A stretch of 64,000 nucleotides of DNA from Kaistella solincola (lineage in GTDB: Bacteria; Bacteroidota; Bacteroidia; Flavobacteriales; Weeksellaceae). Positions 55,614-64,000 of this stretch are shown here, in pieces. The position numbers were made by a program, and so were the translations under genes. A model generated the notes under the pieces. The model did no database searches. It was not told where the DNA came from and was given only the letters and a program-made list of their open reading frames with translations. Where the stretch lies: positions 1-64,000 of the forward strand of contig NZ_JSYK01000003.1 in assembly GCF_000812875.1 (NCBI RefSeq). Direction: 5' to 3'. Position 1 is the first letter of the stretch. The number at the start of each line of letters is the position of its first letter.

Positions 55614-56570
55614 ATGAAAAAAATTATACTAGGTTTATCTGTGTTTGCAATGACATTGGTTTCCGCTCAAAATTATCCCGATTATTACCCGAACAGCAGC
55701 TATGGAAATGGCAACTACTACGGCGATGACGATGATGCGTTTTATTTCCCGGACGATTATTACTACGAATATCCGAGTGATTATTACAATAATGACCTGT
55801 ACAGAAATTATTACAGCGACTACCGAAGCAGCATTAATAATGTAAACTGGAACCGCTTCTTTTCGATGTACCGACTTTCACCGTGGCAAATTCAGCAAAT
55901 TATGATGTTGAACGACAGTTTTTCTTCATTCAGCGCGTGGAATTCTTACTACCGATATAACCCAGACAGATGGTATTACGACCGCTTCTATGCTTTGCAG
56001 AGAATTTTGGGACCGAATTTGTTTGTCGTTTTTCAGAACAGTTATTATAACGGGTACAACCCGGTAATTTATTACCAGAATTATAACCAAAGACACTACG
56101 CCAGAAATATTTACGTAGTACCGAGATACAGAAGTGTAAATGTGAATGTTTACCGTGTGGACCGAAACAATTATCACCAGAATAATTCGCGCAGAAATAT
56201 TGGTTTTGAACAGCCGTCGCGCACCGGACAAACACAAACAGTTACTCCGAACCGCAACAGTGGTTTTAGAAATGACACCAATGAAAGTGCTTCACGTACA
56301 AGAACAAATACTTTTAAGTCTGAAACTGTGAAACCAAATGCATCCGCAAGAACTGATGCAGGAACAAGATCAAATTCCACAAGGAGACCGGCAGAAATGC
56401 CTTCGAATTCAGGATTTAGATCAGAAACAGCACAGCCAGACAGATCTATGCGAAATGCAACCCAACCTCGCAGAATGGAAAATTATTCCGGCAGTTCCAC
56501 CCAGGACGCCGGCGCAGGAACCAGAAATTCCAGCGTAAGAAACTCGGGAGGCCGATTAACTTCCCGATAA
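55614..56570 (+). CDS. Secreted Tyr/Asn-rich protein, function unknown
   Basis: A 318-residue protein with a clean signal peptide (1-19, ending VSAQ). The composition is strikingly segmental: an acidic, Tyr-rich stretch (about 20-72, with DDDDAFYFPDDYYYEYP), a short folded-looking helix/strand region (about 75-130, LSPWQIQQIMMLNDSF), more Tyr/Asn-rich sequence to about 185, then a basic, low-complexity Arg/Asn/Ser/Thr tail (about 190-318). I recognise no family or catalytic motif. It is followed by a terminator and then by a Spy-like gene, so an envelope-stress or matrix role is possible but is inference. Confidence 0.75.
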   Translation: MKKIILGLSVFAMTLVSAQNYPDYYPNSSYGNGNYYGDDDDAFYFPDDYYYEYPSDYYNNDLYRNYYSDYRSSINNVNWNRFFSMYRLSPWQIQQIMMLNDSFSSFSAWNSYYRYNPDRWYYDRFYALQRILGPNLFVVFQNSYYNGYNPVIYYQNYNQRHYARNIYVVPRYRSVNVNVYRVDRNNYHQNNSRRNIGFEQPSRTGQTQTVTPNRNSGFRNDTNESASRTRTNTFKSETVKPNASARTDAGTRSNSTRRPAEMPSNSGFRSETAQPDRSMRNATQPRRMENYSGSSTQDAGAGTRNSSVRNSGGRLTSR

Positions 56571-56600
56571 TTTTAGATTTTTAATGTTAATAATGATGGG

Positions 56601-56632
56601 AGAGCAGTTTAATTTTAAACTGCTCTTTTTTT
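56601..56632 (+). terminator. Rho-independent terminator
   Basis: AGAGCAGTTT AATTTT AAACTGCTCT is a perfect 10 bp stem with a T-rich tail, 31 bp after the stop of the Tyr-rich gene. Dispersed-repeat copies follow at about 56632-56660 and 56680-56715. Confidence 0.93.
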
Positions 56633-56801
56633 AGCCGCTAAAAGCACTTTTTTTTCGATTTTGGCTTCGATGTTAAATTCAGAAAAAAAGCCCTGAAATG
56701 TGGGTAATTTTTATTTAACATAATTTTATGAAGAGCAGCTTTAACTCTCGGATTTATCTGGCATCAAAACCATATAAATCAACAATAGCAATATATACAA
56801 A

Positions 56802-57227
56802 ATGAAAAAATTAATCTTAAGTGCTGCATTTTTAGCAGTTGGAACATTTGCCTTTGCACAACAAAACGGTCAGATGGCTAAAAAAGATCAGCAAACCATG
56901 GAACAGAAAAAAGCTGATCATTTCAAAAAAATGCAAACCGAGTTAAATCTTACTGAAACACAGGTTGCGCAGCTGAAAACGCTTCATGAAAAAAGAATGG
57001 CGGAAAGAAAAATGGAGGCACCACAAAGACAGGCGGAAAGAAAAGCCAAAATGGAAAAGATGAAAGCCGAACGCGCAGAACATCAGGCTGAAATGAAAAA
57101 AATTCTTTCTCCGGACCAATACCAAAAATGGATGGCAAGCAACCAGGAAAAAATGCAGAAGAAGCGCCAAATGATGCACAAAAAAGGTGATATGATGAAA
57201 AAGCACCAAATGCAAAAAGCGCAGTAA
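56802..57227 (+). CDS. Spy/CpxP-like periplasmic protein
   Basis: A 141-residue exported protein with a signal peptide (1-20, ending AFAQ). The mature part is helical, very rich in Lys, Met, Gln and Glu, and carries the LTxxQ-type motifs of Spy/CpxP proteins: LTETQVAQL near residue 50 and LSPDQYQKW near 103. Spy and CpxP are periplasmic chaperones or stress sensors. The Met-rich end (KKRQMMHKKGDMMKKHQMQ) could also bind metal such as copper. Assignment to the Bacteroidetes Spy-like group (DUF4890-like) is by motif only. A terminator follows. Confidence 0.78.
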   Translation: MKKLILSAAFLAVGTFAFAQQNGQMAKKDQQTMEQKKADHFKKMQTELNLTETQVAQLKTLHEKRMAERKMEAPQRQAERKAKMEKMKAERAEHQAEMKKILSPDQYQKWMASNQEKMQKKRQMMHKKGDMMKKHQMQKAQ

Positions 57228-57262
57228 AAATAGTTCTTCATAGTTTTATTTTTTTAATGTTA

Positions 57263-57288
57263 GAGCGGAATTTATTTCCGCTTTTTTG
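57263..57288 (+). terminator. Rho-independent terminator
   Basis: AGCGGAA TTTA TTTCCGCT followed by T6, about 36 bp after the stop of the Spy-like gene. The ferritin promoter lies just downstream. Confidence 0.85.
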
Positions 57289-57303
57289 CTGCCTTTTTTT
57301 TAT

Positions 57304-57311
57304 TATATTTG
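57304..57311 (+). promoter_or_regulatory. -7 element of the ferritin promoter
   Basis: TATATTTG fits the Bacteroidetes -7 consensus TAnnTTTG exactly, 16 bp before the ferritin ATG. A TTTG at 57285-57288 is only 15 bp upstream, shorter than usual and within the terminator tail, so the -33 element is uncertain. Confidence 0.45.
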
Positions 57312-57327
57312 AGAAAGAAGTAAAATT

Positions 57328-57837
57328 ATGATAAGTACAAAAGTCGCTGAACTTTTAAATCAGCAAATTACCAATGAACAGTTCGCCGCCCAATATTACC
57401 TTGCAATGTCCGCATGGTTTTACGCGCGGGATTTAGACGGGATAGGAAATTATTTCCGCGTGCAAAGTAAAGAAGAGCTGATGCATGCCGACAAGATTTT
57501 CGACTACTTAAATGACGTGGGCGCCGCTATCGAAATGGGAACAATTGAGAAGCCGCCACACGAATTTGTGAACGCGGTCGAGATTTTCGAGAAAGCGTTT
57601 GCACATGAAAAACTGGTGACAAAAAGCATTTTTAATATTCTGAAAAATGCCAATGACGAAGGCGATTTCGCTACGGTGACGTTCCTTCAGTGGTTTGTAA
57701 CCGAACAGATTGAAGAAGAGGCCAACGCTTCGCAGCTGGTTTCCAAGATAAAAATGGTTTCCGACAATCCGTCCGCGCTTTATCTTTTCGATCAGGAACT
57801 GGCGCAACGCACTTTTCAGCCTGAAGCCGGAAATTAA
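57328..57837 (+). CDS. Ferritin
   Basis: A 169-residue non-haem ferritin that oxidises and stores iron in a 24-subunit shell. The ferroxidase ligands correspond to those of E. coli FtnA: Glu17, Glu50, His53, Glu94, Gln127 and Glu130 (NEQFAAQYY, KEELMHADKI, FAHEK, TEQIEEE). A haem-binding Met as in bacterioferritin is not expected here. The length and the order of the four long helices are standard. Two other ferritin-fold proteins lie elsewhere in this window but are not close relatives. The DUF3857 pair starts 21 bp after the stop. Confidence 0.95.
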   Translation: MISTKVAELLNQQITNEQFAAQYYLAMSAWFYARDLDGIGNYFRVQSKEELMHADKIFDYLNDVGAAIEMGTIEKPPHEFVNAVEIFEKAFAHEKLVTKSIFNILKNANDEGDFATVTFLQWFVTEQIEEEANASQLVSKIKMVSDNPSALYLFDQELAQRTFQPEAGN

Positions 57838-57858
57838 ATTCACCTAAAAAATTTATAT

Positions 57859-59745
57859 ATGAATAAATTTTACCTGCTGTTTTGTGCTTTTTTTTCGATT
57901 TACAGTAGCGCTCAGGAGTATGCTGTTTCATCAATTCCACAAAACCTTCTTACGAACGCGAACGCCGTAGTCCGCGAACAGTCACAAGATTACATTTTGA
58001 AATCTGTGAACGAAATGACCATCACGAAAAAACAGGTGATAACGATTCTGAGCGCGGCGGGTGATCCATTTGCTACAGTTTACATTCCATATAATCCTAC
58101 GACGAAAATCAGCAATATAAAAGTTGAAATGTTTGACGAAACCGGAAAGCTCAGCAAAACATTTTCGAAAAAAGACTTTTCAGATTATACGAACAATCCA
58201 AGTGCTGGCTTGTACACGGATGACCGTGTTTTGGTACTTCGGCCGGTTTCGCCAAAATATCCTTTTACATTAAAAACAACTTACGAAACCAGCACATCCA
58301 ACACCATTTATTTAAGCAATTTCTCCCCTGTACGAAGCTATAATATGGCGGTGGAGAAAAGCAACTTCAGCGTTACGAATTTGTCGGGAATTACAATCAG
58401 AACGAAAAAGAGCGACAAACCTTTAGCTAAAGTTTCAGAAAATAAGCAAGGTAACGTCTGGAAATACTCTTATCAGAATATCAGCGCGTTTGCACCTGAA
58501 GATTTATCACCAAGTATTGATTATTTAGTGCCAGGAGTGGAGTTTTCACCGGAAAAATTCACCTTAGCAGGTAAACAGGGTGATTTAACAGATTGGAACA
58601 GCTTCGGTAAATGGTATTTTAATGATCTCATAACGCCGGTTTCGCAAATTACACCTGAAATTAAAGCGGAAGTTGCGGCACTGAATTTATCCGGCTCAAC
58701 TTCGGAAAAAGTAAAAACACTGTATCAGTACATGCAGAACAAAACGCGCTATGTTTTGATTTCCATGGGAATCGGCGGTTGGCAACCGATGCCGGCGGCG
58801 GAAGTTAGTAAAAAAGGCTACGGCGATTGTAAAGCGCTTACCAATTATATGCGGACTTTGCTTACTGCCGCAGGAATTCCGTCGTATTATTCAGTGATTT
58901 ACAGTGATGATTCTGTGATCAGTTTTGATAAAGATTTTCCTAAATTAGACGGAAATCACGTGGTTTTGATGGTCCCTACCGAAAAGGAGCAAATTTGGTT
59001 AGAAAATACTTCGCAACGCGTTGCGTATAATCACCTTAATTATTCTTCCTATAACCGAAATGTTTTGGCTGTGGATGAAACTGGGATTAAAATAATTGAT
59101 ACACCTGTTTATAAACCGGAACACAGCAAGGAATTGATGGTCGCAAAAGTAAAACTTGCAGAAGACGGCTCCATAATTTCGGATGCAAACTTTCAGTTCA
59201 CCGGTGGTCAATATGACCACAATCTGAGTTTAATGACTTTAAAAACAGATGAACTTAAAGATGCACTGAAAAGCCGGCATTTCAATTTACAGATTGATGA
59301 CCTAGCCATGCAAAACCTTGCCAACAACCGCGACGATGCAAAAATCAGTTATGATCTGAACCTGAAAGCGAAAAGTTTTGCTAAAAAATTGGGTGATGAT
59401 TTGTTTTTCCCGGCAATGCCGTTCTACCTGCCGGTTTCTTTCACCACCAACACCGAGAGAATGCTTCCATTCGAAACTGCTTTTCCGTTTCAGGACGATT
59501 ACGAAATAGAGTTTACGGCGCCAGCAGGTTATAAATTTGCGGATTTGCCGGCAACTTCAGATTTTTCCACGGAGTTCGGTTCTTATTCTCTGACCTATAA
59601 AATGGAGGGTGAAAAATTGCTGGTCCGAAGAATTTTAACCATTAAAAAGGGTATTTATCCGAAAGAAAAATTTAAAGATTATGTAGACTTCCGGAAAAAA
59701 ACCGCAACTAAAGACAATACAAAAATTTTAATTTCCAAAATATGA
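57859..59745 (+). CDS. Exported DUF3857/transglutaminase-like protein
   Basis: A 628-residue exported protein: signal peptide (about 1-18), DUF3857 domain (about 45-235), transglutaminase-like domain (about 265-400) and a C-terminal beta-rich domain. The papain-like triad appears intact: Cys324 in GYGDCKALTNYM, His367 in GNHVVL and an acid at Glu382 (WLENT, where many relatives have Asp). Such proteins may cleave or link peptides at the envelope; no substrate is known. It overlaps the next gene by 4 bp (ATGA), so the two are translationally coupled. Confidence 0.87.
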   Translation: MNKFYLLFCAFFSIYSSAQEYAVSSIPQNLLTNANAVVREQSQDYILKSVNEMTITKKQVITILSAAGDPFATVYIPYNPTTKISNIKVEMFDETGKLSKTFSKKDFSDYTNNPSAGLYTDDRVLVLRPVSPKYPFTLKTTYETSTSNTIYLSNFSPVRSYNMAVEKSNFSVTNLSGITIRTKKSDKPLAKVSENKQGNVWKYSYQNISAFAPEDLSPSIDYLVPGVEFSPEKFTLAGKQGDLTDWNSFGKWYFNDLITPVSQITPEIKAEVAALNLSGSTSEKVKTLYQYMQNKTRYVLISMGIGGWQPMPAAEVSKKGYGDCKALTNYMRTLLTAAGIPSYYSVIYSDDSVISFDKDFPKLDGNHVVLMVPTEKEQIWLENTSQRVAYNHLNYSSYNRNVLAVDETGIKIIDTPVYKPEHSKELMVAKVKLAEDGSIISDANFQFTGGQYDHNLSLMTLKTDELKDALKSRHFNLQIDDLAMQNLANNRDDAKISYDLNLKAKSFAKKLGDDLFFPAMPFYLPVSFTTNTERMLPFETAFPFQDDYEIEFTAPAGYKFADLPATSDFSTEFGSYSLTYKMEGEKLLVRRILTIKKGIYPKEKFKDYVDFRKKTATKDNTKILISKI

Positions 59746-61673
59746 TTAAAAAATTACCCCTTTTAATTGGATGTTTTTTTGCGAGCATCCTTTATTCCCA
59801 ACATAAATTTTTAAACGACCCGAAAATTTCTGCTGCAGATCTGCAAAAAACAAAATCTGAAATTGATGCCGACGCACCGGCAGAAATACTGTACCGTTCC
59901 GTTCATTTTATTGTTGATTATGACGGAAGCTTGAAGCAGGAAATTGTAAGCCGCGTTAAAATTTACAATAAAGACAATGCCGGAGAATACCTGGATTATG
60001 AAATCCCTGTTTTCAACAACGGAAAAGGTGATTCGGAGAAGCTCATCGACCTGAAAGTTGTAACTTACAACTGGGAGAATGATAAAATTACACCGACTAA
60101 AATTACGCGTGACGAAAAATTTAAATCTAAAGAAGATAAAAATTACACCATCACCAAATTTGCCTTTGCGAACGTAAAAAACGGTTCTGTGGTAGAGTAT
60201 TCCTACACAATTTTCAGCCCTTTTTTAAATTCAACACCACGAACTATAATTGAATCGAAAATTCCAACGCGTTATGTAGAGTTTGTTTTTGACCACGCAC
60301 TGCCGATTGGATATTCCATTAATTACAAAGGAAGTGTAGCACCTAAACACCGCGATGCCGGTCATAAAACGCTGTATGGAAACCAGTTTCAGACACACCG
60401 TTACGCTTACGAAGATCTGCCGGCTTTCAAGGATGAGCGATATGTTTTAAACAATGATAATTATAAGACGGGTGTTAGAGCAGAACTGAATTCCACGTTG
60501 TTTAACAACATATTCAAGTCGTATTCAATTTCGTGGAAGGATATCCAGAAACGCCTGTATGACCACGACGATTTCGGCGAGCAGCTGAAAAAAGAGAGTT
60601 TAGTTAAAAACCTGTCACCGAATGAAATTGCTGCAATGTCCACCAAAGTGGAAAAAGCTGCTGCTGTTTTAAAATTTGTTCAGAACAATTATACCTGGAA
60701 TAAAGAAGATGAAGCTTTTACTGATAAAGGCATCAAAAATTTAATCACCACAAAAATCGGTAATACCGCAGAAATTAATTTGTTGCTGACAATGCTTTTG
60801 AGGAATGTTGGTTTAAATGCGGATCCTGTGGTGCTTTCCACCATTAATCGTGGGAAACTTACCACTTATAATCCGTCTATTTCACAGCTTAATTTTGTTT
60901 TAGCGTCATTTGACGACAATGGGAAATTTTATCTTTTAGACGGTACTTCAAAACTGACGGAGCTTAATATGGTTTCGCCGCGCGCCCTTAACGAATCGGG
61001 AATCATCATGTCGAAAGACGATGCAAAACTCATCAACGTTCTTTACCCCGAAGTTAGCAAAACCATACTTTCCATCGACGCTAAATTAAATCCTGACGGT
61101 ACTGTTGAAGGGAGATTTGCCGACCTCGATACCAAATTGTATGCGATGATCGCCAATGAAGCCTTTACGGATGACCAAAAAACCTATTCGAAAAACTATC
61201 AGGATGAGTACAGGTTTCCGTTCACCAATTTAAAACATCAGCTGCACGAAAATAACGATTTCGAAACCACTTTCGATTTTTCCGCCGACAGTTTTGTGGA
61301 TCATATCGGAAATAAAATGGTCTTTAACCCACTTTTATTTCTTTATTCCCAAAACCACAGCTACAACCAAACAGAACCGCGAAGATCAGCAATTGAGTTT
61401 TATTCGGCGTTTGACCGTGTGAAAAAAGTAACGATTACACTTCCGGATGGATACAAGTTTGAAAATGTTCCGAAATCGAAGAAAATCCGTACCGAAGACA
61501 GCGCGATACAATACACTTATCTTGTAACTCAGAAAGAGAACAAGCTGACCATTGAAACCACCGTGCAGATTGATGATTCATCGTTTCCGGCTGACTATTA
61601 TCCGTTTTTCAAGCAGATTTACGACAACGTAACCAAGCTTGAATCGCAGGTAGTCACCGCGGTGAAAAAATAA
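59742..61673 (+). CDS. DUF3857 protein with a degenerate transglutaminase domain
   Basis: A 643-residue paralogue of the preceding protein with the same architecture and a signal peptide (about 1-19, ending ILYSQ). In the transglutaminase-like region the catalytic segment reads IGNTAEINLLLTMLL, so Thr342 stands where the partner has Cys324, and the His position is SQLNFVLASF without a histidine. The Asp-containing FYLLDGTSK is kept. It therefore cannot be a cysteine transglutaminase or protease and is more likely a structural or regulatory partner of the active copy. Its start overlaps the end of that gene by 4 bp. Confidence 0.85.
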   Translation: MIKKLPLLIGCFFASILYSQHKFLNDPKISAADLQKTKSEIDADAPAEILYRSVHFIVDYDGSLKQEIVSRVKIYNKDNAGEYLDYEIPVFNNGKGDSEKLIDLKVVTYNWENDKITPTKITRDEKFKSKEDKNYTITKFAFANVKNGSVVEYSYTIFSPFLNSTPRTIIESKIPTRYVEFVFDHALPIGYSINYKGSVAPKHRDAGHKTLYGNQFQTHRYAYEDLPAFKDERYVLNNDNYKTGVRAELNSTLFNNIFKSYSISWKDIQKRLYDHDDFGEQLKKESLVKNLSPNEIAAMSTKVEKAAAVLKFVQNNYTWNKEDEAFTDKGIKNLITTKIGNTAEINLLLTMLLRNVGLNADPVVLSTINRGKLTTYNPSISQLNFVLASFDDNGKFYLLDGTSKLTELNMVSPRALNESGIIMSKDDAKLINVLYPEVSKTILSIDAKLNPDGTVEGRFADLDTKLYAMIANEAFTDDQKTYSKNYQDEYRFPFTNLKHQLHENNDFETTFDFSADSFVDHIGNKMVFNPLLFLYSQNHSYNQTEPRRSAIEFYSAFDRVKKVTITLPDGYKFENVPKSKKIRTEDSAIQYTYLVTQKENKLTIETTVQIDDSSFPADYYPFFKQIYDNVTKLESQVVTAVKK

Positions 61674-61683
61674 AATAATTTAA

Positions 61684-61722
61684 AAAAAAGACTGGTTTTT
61701 CCTTGCAAAACCGGTCTTTTTT
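61684..61722. terminator. Bidirectional terminator
   Basis: AAAAGACTGGTTTT pairs with AAAACCGGTCTTTT (one G-T pair), flanked by A-rich and T-rich sequence. It separates the DUF3857 pair from the convergent helicase gene. Confidence 0.88.
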
Positions 61723-64000
61723 TTAAACATAAATAATTGCTGTTTCCGCAACCTGATGACCTAAAATTTCCAGCACAGCGCGGTATTCGTCAATTTGTTT
61801 CTGATGTTTTTCCTGCACATCGCCGGTTTTAAAATCAATGATGATGAAACCCTTTTCGGTAGAAATTAACCGGTCCGGACGATAAATTTTCGATTTTCCT
61901 TCAGCCGAAAGCATGATGTCTTTTTCATTAATCACCACCTGCTCCGGCAAAAAATACCGGGCGTAATCGGGGTTTTTTATGATTTTATAAATCCGTTCCG
62001 CGATATCTGCTTTTTCTTCACTGGTAATTGTTCCGTCTAAAAGGTAAGTTTCCAGCGTTTTTTCAACATCATTTTCAGCATTTATTTTTGCTAAAACTTC
62101 GTGCGTGAAAATTCCGGTGCGTACTTTTTCGATTCTGTTCTGGTAGTTTTTGGACGGCGTTGCAATTTTTATCGCATTTGGATTTTTCTCCTCGTTATTC
62201 CGGAAACTGATCGGCTGCGTGGTAAACTGCTCTTTTTGTGCCGTTTTATGCTTGCGTAAACCGTTTTCAGAAACTGGGTAAAAATCAAAAGATGTCAGTT
62301 CTTCCAACATTTCATTTCTCGGAATTTCATCTTTTAAGAAATCAAAAATTTCGAGGTAATTGGAGTTTTTTCCACCTTTTTCTACATAAAGAAAAAGCTG
62401 CTCTGCAGCGCGCGTGGTCGCTACATATTGCAGACAGAAATCATCAATTTTTTGCTGATACGAATTTTTGGCGTTAAAAGCGGAGATTTCTTCATCGTAA
62501 ATTACAAGTTCATCCGAAAATAATTTTACGTTTACCGACGACAGTTTTTCTTCGGCGTTGGTATCAAACCAATAGCTGCTTTTTTTGCTCGGCGCTTTGT
62601 TGCGCATCGGCAGCAAAACCACCGGAAATTCCAAACCTTTCGATTTGTGAATGGTCATAATTTGTACGGCATCCACATTTTCTGACGCCTGAATTGTGGT
62701 TTTTTGCGCTTCTTCGTCCCAGAATTTTAAAAATTCTTTCAGTGTAGAACCAGCGTTTTGCGAATAAGCGTACAGCATTTCGAGGTAATTGAAAAGAAAA
62801 TCGGTTTCCTTGCCTTCCACCGAAAATTCCTTTAAAAAGTGTTCGATGAAATTATAGAGATTAAGCTGCAATAATCCATCAGCGCTTAGGTTGAGGTTGA
62901 GTTTTTCCGAGATAAACTGCTCGATTTTTTCTTTTTTGCCCAAAGCCAAAATTTCGCTCATTTCGTGCGTAAAATCTTCGATTTTAATTCTGCCCAAAAC
63001 ATTGAGGTAGTATAACATTTTTACGGCAAACTGCAGGTTTTTCGGGTTTTCGTGCCAGCGCAGAAATTCCGTTAAAGCTAGCAATGTTACCGAAAGATTT
63101 AAGGTTAAACCTGACTCAGAAATGGTTTTGATGAAAACTTCTTCTCCATTGTAAGTCACTTTCAGATTTCCCAAATGTTGCGAATAGCTGAAAATATCGA
63201 AGTTTCCGCGGCACAGAATCGTGATATCTGAAAACCGAAAACCTTGATCCAAACACATTTGAATGTCGTTTTTCATTAATTCCGAAACGGCTTCATAATC
63301 TGTGGCTTTGTTACCGGTATTTTCCAACATATTAATGCGCACGCGACCTTCCACGGAAGATTTTGCGATTTGCTGTGAACCCGGACCGAAAATTTTCTGA
63401 TGCTCCGGCTCCGTAAACTGCGACATATACAGGTAAAGCTGATTGTTGAAATCTACGATATTTTTCGCGCTGCGGTAATTGTATTCCAGGTTTTCAACTT
63501 TTGCTGAAGCCGCGGAATTGTCGGAATTATTAATGATATCCAGCATCAGCTGAGAATCGCCGCCACGAAAACGGTAAATACTCTGTTTCGGATCGCCCAC
63601 CAGCGTAAAACTCATATTTTCCTGAGAATTTGCGTGGTCGCGCAGCGGAATCAAATTTTGCCATTGCAGGAAGGAAGTGTCCTGAAATTCATCGAAGAAA
63701 TAATGGCTGAATTTCGTCCCGATTTTTTCATAAATAAATGCCGTAGGTTCTTCACGAAGATTTTCGTGAATCATAATATTGAACTTGGAAAGTAAAACCA
63801 AATCATTTTCAAGCTCTATTTCCGCGAGTTTATCCTGAATATCTTTGTTTACTTTCAACGGCAAAAGTGCTTCTAAAATTTTGGTTTTTTTCTCGATTTC
63901 AACGTAATTGGCGATAATTTTTTGCCGCTCAAAGAGCAAAAAATCCAGAATTTCTAAAATCTCAGACTGTTTTGCTTTTCCCTTTGCGGAAGCACCTTTC
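61723..64000 (-). CDS. UvrD-type helicase/PD-(D/E)XK nuclease, RecB/AddA-like (5' end outside window)
   Basis: The frame is open to the window edge at 64000, so the N-terminus, including Walker A, is missing; about 758 residues are present. Helicase motifs appear in order: FDEFQDTSFLQW (motif II), LVGDPKQSIYRFRGGD (III), LEYNYRSAKNIV (IV), VQIMTIHKSKGLEFPVVLLP (V) and YVATTRA (VI). The C-terminal nuclease domain has YRPDRLI and IIIDFKTGD, the core of the RecB-type PD-(D/E)XK site. It is the motor-nuclease subunit of a RecBCD/AddAB-like double-strand break repair complex. An internal TTG at 63939 could be mistaken for a start. The AddB-like partner would be expected outside the window. Confidence 0.9.
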   Translation of the reverse strand, partial: KGASAKGKAKQSEILEILDFLLFERQKIIANYVEIEKKTKILEALLPLKVNKDIQDKLAEIELENDLVLLSKFNIMIHENLREEPTAFIYEKIGTKFSHYFFDEFQDTSFLQWQNLIPLRDHANSQENMSFTLVGDPKQSIYRFRGGDSQLMLDIINNSDNSAASAKVENLEYNYRSAKNIVDFNNQLYLYMSQFTEPEHQKIFGPGSQQIAKSSVEGRVRINMLENTGNKATDYEAVSELMKNDIQMCLDQGFRFSDITILCRGNFDIFSYSQHLGNLKVTYNGEEVFIKTISESGLTLNLSVTLLALTEFLRWHENPKNLQFAVKMLYYLNVLGRIKIEDFTHEMSEILALGKKEKIEQFISEKLNLNLSADGLLQLNLYNFIEHFLKEFSVEGKETDFLFNYLEMLYAYSQNAGSTLKEFLKFWDEEAQKTTIQASENVDAVQIMTIHKSKGLEFPVVLLPMRNKAPSKKSSYWFDTNAEEKLSSVNVKLFSDELVIYDEEISAFNAKNSYQQKIDDFCLQYVATTRAAEQLFLYVEKGGKNSNYLEIFDFLKDEIPRNEMLEELTSFDFYPVSENGLRKHKTAQKEQFTTQPISFRNNEEKNPNAIKIATPSKNYQNRIEKVRTGIFTHEVLAKINAENDVEKTLETYLLDGTITSEEKADIAERIYKIIKNPDYARYFLPEQVVINEKDIMLSAEGKSKIYRPDRLISTEKGFIIIDFKTGDVQEKHQKQIDEYRAVLEILGHQVAETAIIYV

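Overview
The window comes from an AT-rich member of the Flavobacteriia, most likely a Chryseobacterium/Kaistella-like Weeksellaceae. The evidence is the sprA gene of the type IX secretion system directly behind ruvA, OmpA with thrombospondin-3 repeats, an outer-membrane beta-barrel family 3 protein, DUF3857 and DUF4142 proteins, and promoters of the Bacteroidetes type (TTTG about 20 bp before TAnnTTTG). The family assignment is inference. It is a core chromosomal segment. I see no prophage, insertion sequence, integrase, CRISPR array, restriction system or antiphage cassette.

Layout. 1-300 is the end of an rRNA operon (5S and its terminator), followed by a gene-free stretch with a structured repeat element. 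0.7-8.95 kb: an outer-membrane assembly-like barrel protein, nadD, a small membrane protein, a large outer-membrane barrel protein with an unusual leader, and two amidinotransferase-fold hydrolases on either side of cutC. 9.2-17.2 kb: HtrA protease, RidA plus a membrane protein, lptD divergent from an N-acetylmuramoyl-L-alanine amidase, rpsT between two tRNA-Glu genes, and a BrkB-type membrane protein. 17.4-24.6 kb: aroQ, a secreted GH13 enzyme, a KefF/KefC-like pair, a GNAT-like protein and recJ. 24.9-37.4 kb: two ferritin-like exported proteins, an ABC-F ATPase, smpB, ompA, a YebC regulator, a CocE-type hydrolase, alkB, a BON-domain lipoprotein with an SH3 partner, a dicarboxylate symporter and a DUF4142 lipoprotein. 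37.6-52.5 kb: mrp-nfu (Fe-S maturation), a BadF-type kinase, maeB-ruvA-sprA and folE-cysS. 52.7-64 kb: a CBM20-GH77 glucanotransferase, a Tyr-rich secreted protein, a Spy-like protein, ferritin, two overlapping DUF3857 genes and a RecB/AddA-type helicase-nuclease cut by the window edge.

How the genes work together. Envelope biogenesis is the main theme (barrel assembly, LptD, amidase, HtrA, Spy-like, OmpA, SprA). Smaller themes are iron and Fe-S handling (ferritin, ferritin-like pair, Mrp-Nfu), glucan use (secreted GH13, cytosolic GH77) and DNA repair (RecJ, RuvA, AlkB, RecB-like).

The least ordinary content is between the genes. (i) There are two copies, on opposite strands, of a structured element of the shape CGAT-GNAGYGG / variable GC hairpin / GCGGANAGCG (about 649-719 and 35301-35376); it may be the flavobacterial Flavo-1 type RNA. 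(ii) A degenerate A-rich/GCTAAAAGC/T-rich short repeat recurs in most longer intergenic gaps. (iii) Three tandem arrays are built from such sequences: 45 bp, 66 bp and 148 bp units, the last carrying a terminator hairpin in every copy. (iv) A terminator-like hairpin lies in the leader of the 3897 outer-membrane gene.
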